Shown here: one piece after another, positions 1 through 8,830 of the stretch
Layout: every line of letters starts with the position of its first letter
How positions within the stretch are numbered: position 1 is the stretch's first letter
Source of the DNA: Thermoanaerobaculum sp.
Lineage (GTDB): Bacteria > Acidobacteriota > Thermoanaerobaculia > Multivoradales > UBA5704
NCBI GenBank assembly: GCA_021154885.1
Contig: JAJKHS010000100.1
Span: forward strand, 90,566 to 154,565
DNA: 64,000 bases
Direction of reading: 5' to 3'
The notes under the pieces: model-generated
What the model was told of the DNA's origin: nothing
The model's input: the letters and a program-made list of their open reading frames with translations, nothing else
Databases searched by the model: none
Made by a program: the position numbers and the translations under genes

Positions 1-1
1 G

Positions 2-3000
2 CCAGAGATGGTCGTGGCGCTGCTCGCCGTCCTCAAGGCCGGCGGCGCCTACGTGCCGCTCGATCCGGAATACCCGCTGGAACGGCTCGCCCACATGCTG
101 AGCGATGCGGCGCCGCGCGTGCTACTCACCCAGGCCGGCGTCGCCGGCGACCTGCGGCGGCACGCCCCCGTGGTCATCGACCTCGCGCGTGACGATTGCG
201 CGGGGCCGGAGGAGACTGCCGGTGAGAGCCCGGAAAACCTGGGGCCTTACAGCGCGCCGGACAACCTTGCCTACGTGATCTACACCTCGGGCTCGACGGG
301 GTTGCCCAAGGGCGTGATGGTGCGGCACCGCTCGATCGCCAACCGGCTGCTGTGGATGCTGCGCAAGTTCCCGCTGGGCGTCGATGACCGGGTGTTGCAG
401 AAGACCCCTTTCAGCTTCGACGCTTCGATCTGGGAGTTCTTCACGCCGCTGTTCAGCGGCGCCCGCCTGGTCCTCGCCAGCCCGGGCGGACATCAGGACA
501 GCGCCTATCTGGTGCGCGCCACCGCCGCCGAGAAGATCACCACTCTGCAGCTCGTCCCATCTCTGCTGCGGGTTTTCCTCGCCGAGCCGGGGGTCACCGC
601 CTGTCGCAGCCTGCGGCGGGTCTTCTGTGGCGGCGAGGCGCTGCCGGCCGACCTGGTGGCACGTTTCTACGAGATCCTCGACGCCGAGCTGCACAACCTC
701 TACGGGCCGACGGAGGTTGCCATCGACGCCACCTCCTGGAGCTGCCTGCGGCACGACCCGCAGGTGCCTGTGCCGATCGGGCGGCCGATCGACAACGTGC
801 AGGTCTTCCTGCTCGACGCGCGCGGCGGCTTGGCGCCCGAAGGGGTTCCAGGCGAGTTGTACGTCGGCGGCACCGGGCTGGCGCGCGGCTATCTCGCCCG
901 ACCGCACCTGACCGCCGAGCGCTTCGTTCCCCATTTCGCGCCGGTCGAGACCGGCGGGCGCCTCTACCGCACCGGCGACCTGGCTCGCCACCGTGGCGAC
1001 GGGGCGATCGAGTTCCTCGGCCGCATCGACCATCAGGTCAAGCTGCGCGGTTTTCGCATCGAGCTGGGGGAGGTCGAGGCCGGCCTGCGGCGCCACCCCG
1101 GCGTGCAGGAGAGCGTCGTCATGGTACGCGGCGACGGCCAGGGGGGGCAGCGGCTGGTGGCGTACGTCGTCCCCCGCCACCCGGCCGCCGCCGGCACCGA
1201 CGGCGAGAACCTCTACCGGCTGCCTAACGGCCTGACCGTCGCCCACCTCAACCGCGGCGAGACCGACTGGCTCTATCACGAGGTCTTCGCCGAGCGCTCG
1301 TATCTGCAGCGCGGGCTGACGCTGGCCGACGGCGATTGCGTCTTCGACGTCGGCGCCAACATCGGCCTGTTCACCCTCTTCGTGCACCACACGGTGCGCA
1401 ACGCGCGGGTCTTCGCCTTCGAGCCCAGCCCGCCGACCTTCGCCTGCCTGCGCGCCAACGCCGAGATGCACGGTCTCGACGTGGAGTTGTTCGACTGCGG
1501 CCTCTCCGACGTCGCGCGCGAGGCGGAGTTCACCTTCTACCCGCAGGTGTCGGCGAGCTCCGGCCTGTACGCCGACGCCGACGCCGACGCCCGAGTCACC
1601 CGGCGGTTCCTCGCCAACCAGGACGCGCGCCTGGCCGAGTACGCCGACGACCTGATGGAGGGGCGGTTCGCGAGCCAGGTATTCACCCGCCCGCTGCGCC
1701 GGCTCTCCGACGTCCTGCGCGAGCGCGGCGTCGAGCGCATTGACTACCTCAAGCTGGACGTGGAGAAGAGCGAGCTCGACGTCCTGTGGGGGATCGGGGA
1801 CGAGGACTGGCCGAGGATCCGCCAGATCGCGATGGAGGTCCACGACACTGACGGGCGGCTGGCGCACATCGTCGGCCTGCTGTGCGACCGGGGGTTCGCC
1901 GTCGAGGTCGATCAGCTCGACCTGCTCGCCGATACCGGTCTCTTCAACCTCTATGCCGTGCACCCGCAGCGCGCCGAGGACCTGCGGCAGCGCGCCGCGA
2001 TGGCCGCCGGTATGCCCGCGCTCATCGATCCGGCCGAGCCGGCCACTCCCGACCGGCTGCGCGATTTCCTCTCCATTCGCCTCCCCCCGTACATGGTTCC
2101 CTCGTTGTTCGTGCTCCTCGAACACCTGCCACGCACGCCGAGTGGCAAGGTCGACCGTGCAGCGCTGCCGGACCCGGAGCAGACCCGAGGCGGAGCGCGG
2201 ACGGCCTATGTGGCGCCGCGCAACCCGCTCGAGCAGGAGCTGCACGACATCTGGAAAGAGCTGCTGGGAATCGAGCGGGTGGGGGTCGACGACAACTTCT
2301 TTGATCTCGGCGGACACTCGCTGCTCGCCACCCAGATCATCTCGCGCCTGCGCAGCCAGTTCCACGTCGAGGTGCCGCTGCGCCGCATCTTCGAGGCGCC
2401 CACGATTGCCGGCCTCGCCGCGAGCTTGGCAGCCGGCAGTGAGACGGAGCTGGCCGCCGCCGTCCCCCCGCTGGTGGCCGTGCCGCACGACCGCGATCTG
2501 CCGCTGTCCTACGGGCAGCAGCGCCTCTGGTTCCTCGACCAGTTGGTCGGCGGCGCCTTCTACAACATCCCGGTGGCCTACCGCCTGACCGGCGCTCTCG
2601 ACGCCGCGGTCCTGGAGCGCAGCCTGAACGAGATCGTCCGCCGTCACGAGGTGCTGCGGACGAGCTTCCCGGCGGTCGACGGCCAGCCGGTGGCGGTCGT
2701 CGCGGCGGCCCTCACGGTGCCGCTGCCGGTGGTCGACCTCTCTGCGCTGGCGGCGCCGGCCCGCGCCGCCGAGCTGCGGCAGCAGGTCGGCGAAGAGGCC
2801 GGCCGGCCCTTCCGCCTCGACCGCGCGCCGCTGCTGCGCGTCACCCTGCTGCGGCTCGCCGACCAGGACCAGGTGCTGGTGGTCAACGTGCACCATATCG
2901 TCTTCGATGGCTGGTCGACGGGCATCTTCTTCGGCGAGCTTGCCGAGTTGTACAAGGCTTTCACGGCGGGGGCGCCCTCGCCTTTGCCCGAGCTCCCCCT

Positions 3001-6000
3001 CCAGTACGTCGACTTCGCGCTCTGGCAGCGCGAATGGTTGCACGGCGACGTCCTCGCCGGCCAGCTTGCCTACTGGCGGCAACGGTTGACGGACGCCCCT
3101 GCGGTCATCGAGCTGCCGCTCGACCGCCCGCGCCCGCCGATACAGGCGTTCAATGGCGCGAGCCTCGACGCCGTCCTGCCGTGCGAGCTCGCCACCGGTC
3201 TCCGGGAGCTCAGCCAGGCCGCCGGCGCAACCATGTTTATGGCGCTGCTGGCGGCCTTCCAGGCGCTGCTCCACCGCTACAGCGGACAGCCGCGCATCGT
3301 GGTCGGGACGCCGATCGCCAACCGCAACCGCGCCGAGGTGGAAGGGCTGATCGGCCTTTTCGTCAACACCCTGGCCCTCGCCACCGACGTCGACGGCGAG
3401 CTCAGCTTCCACGCGCTGCTCGAGCGGGTGCGCGAGGTGTCGCTGGGCGCCTACGCCCACCAGGACATGCCCTTCGAGCAACTGGTCGAGGCGGTCGAGC
3501 CGCAGCGCAACCTGGCGCACCAGCCGCTCTTTCAGGTGATGTTCGCGTTCCAGAACCTGCCGGCGCCCGTCCTCGATTTGCCGGCGCTGGGCGTCGGCGT
3601 GATCGCCCAGCGGGAGGAGACCGCCAAGTTCGACCTCAACCTCCTGTTCGAGGAGCATGGCCCGGCGATCGGCGGCACTCTCAATTACAACGTCGACCTC
3701 TTCGACGGCACCACGGCGGTGCGGCTGCTGCACCACCTTGAGACCCTGCTGCGCGGCATCCGACGCGACCCGGGGCGCCGCCTGGGCGAGTTGGAGCTGC
3801 TGGCGCCGGGCGAGCGGCATCAGTTGGTCGCCGGCTGGAACGACACCGTGCGCCAAGTGGCCGGCGATCTCGCCTTGCACCAGCTCTTCGCGGTGCGCGC
3901 GGCGCGCCAGCCGACAGCGCCCGCAGCTTTCTTCGGCGATCGCCGGATCAGCTATGGCGAGCTCGACGCCGAGGCCAACCGGCTGGCGCACCACCTGCGC
4001 CAGTTGGGCGTCTGCCGCGGCAGCCTGGTCGCCGTGCTCATGGATCGCTCCCTGGAGATGCTGCCGGCGCTGCTCGGCATCCTCAAGGCAGGCGCCGCGT
4101 ACGTGCCACTCGAGCCTTCCTTTCCCGCCGCCCGCCTGGAGTGGATCCTCGGCGCGTTCGAGATCCCCTACGCGATCACCCAGAGCGCTCATCTGGGGTT
4201 GCTGGGCGGGCTGGCGCTGCCGCGCCTCGCGCACGTCGTCTGCCTCGACCCCGCCGGCTCCCCGGCGGCGGCGGTGGCCGGCGGACCGGCCCCGGGCTGG
4301 CAGGTTCACGGCACCGTGCACTTGGCGGCGCAGCCGGCGACGGCCCCGGCGGTGGACGTCCGCGGCGACGACATCGCCTACATCATCTTCACTTCCGGCT
4401 CGACCGGCACGCCGAAAGGGGTGGTGGTGTGTCACCGGCCGGTGGTCAACCTCATCGACTGGGTCAACCGCGAATTCGCCATCGGGCCGGCGGACCGCGT
4501 GCTCTTCATTACCTCACTGTGCTTCGATCTTTCGGTGTACGACGTCTTCGGCCTACTCGCCGCCGGGGGCTCGATCCGGATCGCCTCGGCGGTGGACCTC
4601 GAAGAACCGAAACGGCTGCTGCGCCGCCTGTGCGACGAGCCGATCACCTTCTGGGATTCGGCCCCGGCGGCGCTGCAGCAGCTCGCGCCGCTGTTCGCCG
4701 AGGCGAGCTCCTGGCCGGGCCGGGACCGCCTGCGGCTGGTCTTCCTCAGCGGCGATTGGATCCCGGTGACGTTGCCCGACCGCGTGCGCGAGCTGTTCTC
4801 GGCAACGCGGGTGATCGGGCTGGGCGGCGCCACCGAGGCGACGGTGTGGTCCAACTTCTTCCCCATCGGCGACGTACCGCCGCAGTGGGTAAGCATCCCC
4901 TACGGCAGGCCGATCCAGAACGCGTGCTACCTGGTGCTCGACCCCGGCCTCGCGCCGTGTCCGATCGGCGTCGCCGGCGACCTCTTCATCGGCGGCGACT
5001 GCCTGTGCACCGGCTACGCCGGCGACCCGGTCCAGACTGCCGAGAGGTTCATTCCCGATCCGTACGGCCCGCCGGCCGGCGGCCGCCTCTACCGTACCGG
5101 CGATCGGGCGCGCTGGCGCGGCGACGCCAGCCTGCAGTTCCTCGGCCGCCTCGACCACCAGGTCAAGATCCGCGGCTTCCGCATCGAGCTGGGGGAGGTC
5201 GAGGCCGTCCTCGCCCAGCACCCGGCGGTGGGGGAGGTGGTCGTCCTCGCCCGTGAGGATCAGCCCGGCGACAAGCGTCTGGTCGCCTATCTGGCCGTCC
5301 GCCCGCAGGTCGAGCGCCCGGCGCCCGGCGAGCTGCGCAGCTTCGTGCTGGAACGGCTCCCCGACTACATGGTCCCGGCCGCTTTCGTTTTCCTGGAGAC
5401 CTTCCCGGTGACCGCTAACGGCAAGGTCGACCGCAAGGCCCTGCCCGCGCCGGCGCGGACGCGGACGGGTGCGGAACGGGTGTCGAAGCCGCGCGATACC
5501 CTGGAGCTGAAGATGGTGCAGGACTGGGAGGAGGTGCTCAACATCCACCCCGTCGGCGTCCTCGATAACTTCTTCGAGCTGGGCGGCAACTCCCTGATCG
5601 CCGTGCGCCTGATGGCGCGGCTGCAGAAAGCGGTCGGCCGCGAGGTGCCGTTGGCGACCCTCTTCCAGTCGCCGACAATCTCGTCGCTCGCCGACGCGCT
5701 ACGCAACAACTCGGTGGCCCTGCCGGTCTCGCCCCTGGTGCCCATCCAGCCGCACGGTTCGCGGCCGCCGCTATTCCTGGTGCACTCGCTCGGCGGCGAG
5801 GTGCTGTCGTACTACGACCTCGCCCGGCACCTGGGGCCGGAGCAGCCGGTCTATGGGCTGCAGGCCCCGCCCCTGGCCGAGGTGGGCGACCGTGAGATCG
5901 TTGTCGAAGAGGCGGCGGCCGAGTACGTCGCGGCGCTGCGTGCGGTGCAGCCCATGAGTCCCTATTTCCTGGGTGGCTACTCCTACGGCGCGGTGGTGGC

Positions 6001-6622
6001 CTTCGAGATGGCGCAGCAACTGCGTCGCGCTGGAGAGAGCGTCGGGCTGGTCGCCCTGCTCGACGGCTACTCGCCAATAATCCGGCAGCAGGGCCCGATG
6101 CTGGAGGACGTAATCTATCTCGCAACGCTCGCACGCGAGACGGCGCGGATGTCCGGCTCCTCCATCCACCTGCCCCACGAGGAGGTTCAGCGCCTGCCCC
6201 GCGACCTCGCGATTGATCACATCCTGGTCACGCTCAAGGCCGCCAGCCTGCTGCCCCCCGAGATCGATCGCGCCTGGATCGACCGCTTCTTGCAGGGCGC
6301 CCGGCGACGTGAAGAGTCGCTGCGCCGCTACCGGCCGCAGGTCTATGAGGGCCAGCTCACCCTCTTCAGGTCGACCGAGCTGGATGACGAGAACCTGAAG
6401 GCGGTGCGCGAGACGGGCATCGACATCCTGAGCGATCCGGCCAGGGGTTGGGACAGGCTGTCGACCGAGCCACTGGCGATCCATACACTCCGTTGCCACC
6501 ACGAAACCCTGCTGCTGGCCCCCCACGTCGAGGTCTTGGCGGAGATGCTGCGTGCCCTGCTGGCCGAGCCCCGCTCGCAAAGGGAGGAAGAAGCTGATGG
6601 AGACGTTGTCGCCAGGATCTGA
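2..6622 (+). CDS. Non-ribosomal peptide synthetase, terminal modules (A-FkbM-PCP-C-A-PCP-TE), 5' partial
   Basis: The last two modules of a multimodular NRPS. The reading frame is open to the window edge and begins inside an adenylation domain at the LKAGGAYVPLDP core motif, so the true start lies outside. Numbering from the Met at 8: A1 has YVIYTSGSTG at about 89. An FkbM-type methyltransferase (DVGANIG at about 447) is inserted at roughly 405-650, between core motifs A8 and A9. A10 Lys is at about 714 and the PCP serine (LGGHS) at about 771. The condensation domain has HHIVFDG at about 962. A2 has YIIFTSGSTG at about 1458 and A10 Lys at about 1806. The second PCP serine (LGGNS) is at about 1862. 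A type I thioesterase has GGYSYGA with Ser about 1992. The TE marks this as the chain-release end. Read against GrsA, the A1 pocket is roughly DAWQVCLIDK (resembling Gln codes) and A2 roughly DLYDFSLVWK (resembling Cys-type codes). Both substrate readings are tentative. No epimerisation or heterocyclisation domain is seen. Confidence 0.95.
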   Translation, partial: PEMVVALLAVLKAGGAYVPLDPEYPLERLAHMLSDAAPRVLLTQAGVAGDLRRHAPVVIDLARDDCAGPEETAGESPENLGPYSAPDNLAYVIYTSGSTGLPKGVMVRHRSIANRLLWMLRKFPLGVDDRVLQKTPFSFDASIWEFFTPLFSGARLVLASPGGHQDSAYLVRATAAEKITTLQLVPSLLRVFLAEPGVTACRSLRRVFCGGEALPADLVARFYEILDAELHNLYGPTEVAIDATSWSCLRHDPQVPVPIGRPIDNVQVFLLDARGGLAPEGVPGELYVGGTGLARGYLARPHLTAERFVPHFAPVETGGRLYRTGDLARHRGDGAIEFLGRIDHQVKLRGFRIELGEVEAGLRRHPGVQESVVMVRGDGQGGQRLVAYVVPRHPAAAGTDGENLYRLPNGLTVAHLNRGETDWLYHEVFAERSYLQRGLTLADGDCVFDVGANIGLFTLFVHHTVRNARVFAFEPSPPTFACLRANAEMHGLDVELFDCGLSDVAREAEFTFYPQVSASSGLYADADADARVTRRFLANQDARLAEYADDLMEGRFASQVFTRPLRRLSDVLRERGVERIDYLKLDVEKSELDVLWGIGDEDWPRIRQIAMEVHDTDGRLAHIVGLLCDRGFAVEVDQLDLLADTGLFNLYAVHPQRAEDLRQRAAMAAGMPALIDPAEPATPDRLRDFLSIRLPPYMVPSLFVLLEHLPRTPSGKVDRAALPDPEQTRGGARTAYVAPRNPLEQELHDIWKELLGIERVGVDDNFFDLGGHSLLATQIISRLRSQFHVEVPLRRIFEAPTIAGLAASLAAGSETELAAAVPPLVAVPHDRDLPLSYGQQRLWFLDQLVGGAFYNIPVAYRLTGALDAAVLERSLNEIVRRHEVLRTSFPAVDGQPVAVVAAALTVPLPVVDLSALAAPARAAELRQQVGEEAGRPFRLDRAPLLRVTLLRLADQDQVLVVNVHHIVFDGWSTGIFFGELAELYKAFTAGAPSPLPELPLQYVDFALWQREWLHGDVLAGQLAYWRQRLTDAPAVIELPLDRPRPPIQAFNGASLDAVLPCELATGLRELSQAAGATMFMALLAAFQALLHRYSGQPRIVVGTPIANRNRAEVEGLIGLFVNTLALATDVDGELSFHALLERVREVSLGAYAHQDMPFEQLVEAVEPQRNLAHQPLFQVMFAFQNLPAPVLDLPALGVGVIAQREETAKFDLNLLFEEHGPAIGGTLNYNVDLFDGTTAVRLLHHLETLLRGIRRDPGRRLGELELLAPGERHQLVAGWNDTVRQVAGDLALHQLFAVRAARQPTAPAAFFGDRRISYGELDAEANRLAHHLRQLGVCRGSLVAVLMDRSLEMLPALLGILKAGAAYVPLEPSFPAARLEWILGAFEIPYAITQSAHLGLLGGLALPRLAHVVCLDPAGSPAAAVAGGPAPGWQVHGTVHLAAQPATAPAVDVRGDDIAYIIFTSGSTGTPKGVVVCHRPVVNLIDWVNREFAIGPADRVLFITSLCFDLSVYDVFGLLAAGGSIRIASAVDLEEPKRLLRRLCDEPITFWDSAPAALQQLAPLFAEASSWPGRDRLRLVFLSGDWIPVTLPDRVRELFSATRVIGLGGATEATVWSNFFPIGDVPPQWVSIPYGRPIQNACYLVLDPGLAPCPIGVAGDLFIGGDCLCTGYAGDPVQTAERFIPDPYGPPAGGRLYRTGDRARWRGDASLQFLGRLDHQVKIRGFRIELGEVEAVLAQHPAVGEVVVLAREDQPGDKRLVAYLAVRPQVERPAPGELRSFVLERLPDYMVPAAFVFLETFPVTANGKVDRKALPAPARTRTGAERVSKPRDTLELKMVQDWEEVLNIHPVGVLDNFFELGGNSLIAVRLMARLQKAVGREVPLATLFQSPTISSLADALRNNSVALPVSPLVPIQPHGSRPPLFLVHSLGGEVLSYYDLARHLGPEQPVYGLQAPPLAEVGDREIVVEEAAAEYVAALRAVQPMSPYFLGGYSYGAVVAFEMAQQLRRAGESVGLVALLDGYSPIIRQQGPMLEDVIYLATLARETARMSGSSIHLPHEEVQRLPRDLAIDHILVTLKAASLLPPEIDRAWIDRFLQGARRREESLRRYRPQVYEGQLTLFRSTELDDENLKAVRETGIDILSDPARGWDRLSTEPLAIHTLRCHHETLLLAPHVEVLAEMLRALLAEPRSQREEEADGDVVARI

Positions 6623-6649
6623 ATTACGGGTTGAGCCGGCAGGCGCGCG

Positions 6650-6678
6650 AGCGCGGCCCTGAGGTCGCGCTTTCGCTT
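6650..6678 (+). terminator. Probable intrinsic terminator after the NRPS gene
   Basis: A 9-bp stem (AGCGCGGCC pairing with GGTCGCGCT, one G-U pair) with a CTGA loop lies 28 bases after the stop codon and is followed by a short T-rich run (TTCGCTT). Placement and shape fit a rho-independent terminator, although the U-tract is weak. Confidence 0.5.
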
Positions 6679-6740
6679 ATCCGGCGCATGAGCTCAAGTC
6701 GCCAACGGGTGTAACCTCTGTCAGGTAGGTTCGGTTGCGC

Positions 6741-6770
6741 TTGACAGCGAACCTCAGGGTGCTATATAAC
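6741..6770 (+). promoter_or_regulatory. Sigma-70-type promoter for the DoxX gene
   Basis: A consensus TTGACA at 6741-6746 is followed after 16 bp by TATATA (6763-6768), or after 18 bp by TATAAC. It points at the DoxX gene 140 bases downstream and is markedly AT-rich against the local sequence. Confidence 0.6.
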
Positions 6771-6794
6771 CGGTTGGTTAGGTAACTGACTGGT
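6769..6794 (+). promoter_or_regulatory. 26-bp imperfect palindrome, candidate TetR-type operator
   Basis: The half-sites read ACC.GT..GTTA and TAAC..AC.GGT around a 2-bp centre; 18 of 26 positions obey dyad symmetry. The palindrome abuts the -10 element of the promoter just upstream, where a bound dimer would block transcription. The size and GGT/ACC ends resemble TetR-family operators. No TetR gene lies in the window next to it, so the regulator is unknown. Confidence 0.45.
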
Positions 6795-6910
6795 TCAGCG
6801 CGATATGCCGGCAGACCACCCACACCACCTTCGCGGGCCTTCGCCGATGCCGGCCGTGCGCCATCGCTTCGACGAATATCTGCGCCAATTTGAAGGCAAG
6901 GAGAAAAAAC

Positions 6911-7333
6911 ATGGCCGCAAGCAACACCGGAACTAGTGCCGCAAAGTGGTCGTCCTGGGCCCCCTACCTGCTGAGCGTGCTGCGCATCGTGGCCGCGTTC
7001 ATGTTCATGCTGTCCGGCACGACGATCCTCTTCGCCTTCCCGGCCGGGATGCCTCCGAACGGCGGCACCGCCCCCGTGATGTCCCAGATCTGGATCGGCG
7101 GCGTCCTCGAGCTGGTCGGGGGGGCCCTGCTCCTCGTCGGCCTCTTCACCCGCCCCGTCGCGTTCCTTCTCTCCGGCATGATGGCGGTGGCGTATTTCCA
7201 GTTCCACTTCCCCCAGAGCTTCTGGCCCACCATCAACAACGGTGTAGCCGCCGCCCTCTACTGCTTCGTCTGGCTCTACTTCTCGGCCGCCGGCGCGGGA
7301 CCGTGGAGCCTGGACGCGATGCGCAGGTCTTGA
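6911..7333 (+). CDS. DoxX family membrane protein
   Basis: A 140-residue integral membrane protein with four predicted helices (around LLSVLRIVAAFMFMLSG, GGVLELVGGALLLVGL, FLLSGMMAVAYF and AALYCFVWLYFSA), as expected for DoxX. The family includes subunits linked to quinone-type redox chemistry and oxidative-stress membrane complexes; the role of this member is unknown. The ATG at 6911 is chosen because AAGGAG lies 7 bases upstream; a TTG at 6890 has no such site. It has its own promoter and a palindrome that may be an operator. The downstream ECF sigma gene begins 87 bases later in the same direction, so co-transcription is possible. Confidence 0.85.
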   Translation: MAASNTGTSAAKWSSWAPYLLSVLRIVAAFMFMLSGTTILFAFPAGMPPNGGTAPVMSQIWIGGVLELVGGALLLVGLFTRPVAFLLSGMMAVAYFQFHFPQSFWPTINNGVAAALYCFVWLYFSAAGAGPWSLDAMRRS

Positions 7334-7420
7334 ACCGGCGATGAGCGCCGGCGGATTGTCCACGGCGCGGCTCGCGCCTCGGCTTGCACCGGCGGTTTGA
7401 AGGTGGTCTGATCGGCAGCC

Positions 7421-8686
7421 GTGACGGCTGCCGCTGCCCATCGCGCCATCGACGCGGTCTGGAGGATCGAGTCGCCGCGGCTCATCGCCGGTCTCACGCG
7501 GATGGTGCGCGACGTCGGTCTGGCCGAGGACCTCGCCCAGGACGCTCTCGTCGCCGCGCTTGAGCGGTGGCCGGAGTCGGGGGTCCCGGACAACCCGGGC
7601 GCCTGGCTCATGGCCACCGCGAAGCGCCGTGCGATCGACCTGCTGCGCCGGAGAACGCTGCTCGAGCGCAAGCACCAGGAGCTCGGGCGCGACCTCGAGG
7701 CCCAGCAGGAGATGGCCGTGCCGGATCTCGACGCCGTGATCGACGATCCCGTGGGCGACGACCTCCTGAGCCTCGTGTTCATAGCCTGTCATCCGGTCCT
7801 CTCGACCGAGGCGCGCGTGGCGCTCACGCTGCGCCTGCTGGGAGGTCTGACGACCGAGGAAATCGCGCGTGCGTTCCTTGTCCCGGAGCCGACCGTCGCC
7901 CAGCGCATCGTCCGCGCCAAGCGAACCCTCGCCGAGGCGCGCGTCCCCTTCGAGGTCCCCCGCGGGGAGGAGCTCGCCGCCCGCCTGTCGTCGGTGCTCG
8001 AGGTCATCTATCTCGTGTTCAACGAGGGCTACTCGGCGACCGCTGGCGACGACTGGATGCGGCCTGCGCTCTGCGAGGATGCGCTCCGTCTCGGCCGGGT
8101 CCTGGCCGCGCTCGTTCCGCAGGAGCCGGAGGTCCACGGCCTCGTCGCGCTGATGGAGATCCAGGCATCGCGCTCAAGGGCGCGGACCGGTCCGTCCGGG
8201 GAGCCCATCCTGCTCTTCGATCAAAACCGCGCGCGCTGGGACCAGCTCCTCATCCGGCGGGGTCTCGCGGCGCTCGCGCGTGCCGAGGAGCTCGGCGGCG
8301 CGCTCGGCCCGTACGCGTTGCAGGCCGCCATCGCCGCCTGCCACGCGCGAGCGCGTACGCCGGCGGAGACGGACTGGGCGCGCATCGTGGCGCTCTACGA
8401 TGCGCTCGCCCGGCTCGCGCCGTCCCCCGTCGTGGAGCTGAACCGTGCGGTCGCGCTCGCCATGGCGTTCGGCCCGGCTGCGGGCCTCGAGCTCGTCGAT
8501 GCGCTGGCCGCGGAGCCGTCGCTCCAAGGCTATCACCTCCTGCCGGGCGTGCGCGGCGACCTTCTCGCCAAGCTCGGCCGCTTCGACGAGGCCCGTGCGG
8601 AGCTCGAACGCGCCGCCTCGCTGACGCGAAACGCCCGCGAGCGCGAGTTGCTCCTCGCGCGCGCCCGCCACGTGCGAGATTCGTGA
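7421..8686 (+). CDS. ECF-family sigma factor with long C-terminal extension (DUF6596/TPR type)
   Basis: A 421-residue protein. The N-terminal 170 residues carry sigma-70 region 2 (AEDLAQDALVAALERWP, then AWLMATAKRRAIDLLRR) and region 4 (LLGGLTTEEIARAFLVPEPT, followed by VAQRIVRAKRTL). The remaining 250 residues form the helical extension (VLEVIYLVFNEGYSAT, LLFDQNRARWDQLLI, VVELNRAVALAMAFGP) known from the ECF42-like group, ending in a TPR-like segment. Typical ECF factors are near 190 residues, so the length is diagnostic. The start is GTG at 7421. Group members usually sit beside a DGPF/YCII-type protein; here the neighbour is DoxX and no DGPF gene or anti-sigma factor is visible. The extension may take the place of an anti-sigma factor; that is inferred from the family. 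Confidence 0.9.
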   Translation: MTAAAAHRAIDAVWRIESPRLIAGLTRMVRDVGLAEDLAQDALVAALERWPESGVPDNPGAWLMATAKRRAIDLLRRRTLLERKHQELGRDLEAQQEMAVPDLDAVIDDPVGDDLLSLVFIACHPVLSTEARVALTLRLLGGLTTEEIARAFLVPEPTVAQRIVRAKRTLAEARVPFEVPRGEELAARLSSVLEVIYLVFNEGYSATAGDDWMRPALCEDALRLGRVLAALVPQEPEVHGLVALMEIQASRSRARTGPSGEPILLFDQNRARWDQLLIRRGLAALARAEELGGALGPYALQAAIAACHARARTPAETDWARIVALYDALARLAPSPVVELNRAVALAMAFGPAAGLELVDALAAEPSLQGYHLLPGVRGDLLAKLGRFDEARAELERAASLTRNARERELLLARARHVRDS

Positions 8687-8830
8687 GGGGGTGTCTCAGA
8701 AGCCCTTCCGAAGCCGTCTCACTCCTGCTAGATCGCACCACGAACTGCTCGCCATGAGGCCGGGCTGCAGGGCTCGGCGGAAGGCCTGCCCTACGGCTTT
8801 GGATGCCTGATCCGGCAACCGCCGCGAGCG

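Noticed and set aside
122..4435. 1437-residue open frame antisense to the NRPS
   Set aside because: Composition is Arg/Gln/Glu/Val-rich with no recognisable domain, and it mirrors the codons of the well-conserved NRPS; a GC-rich shadow.
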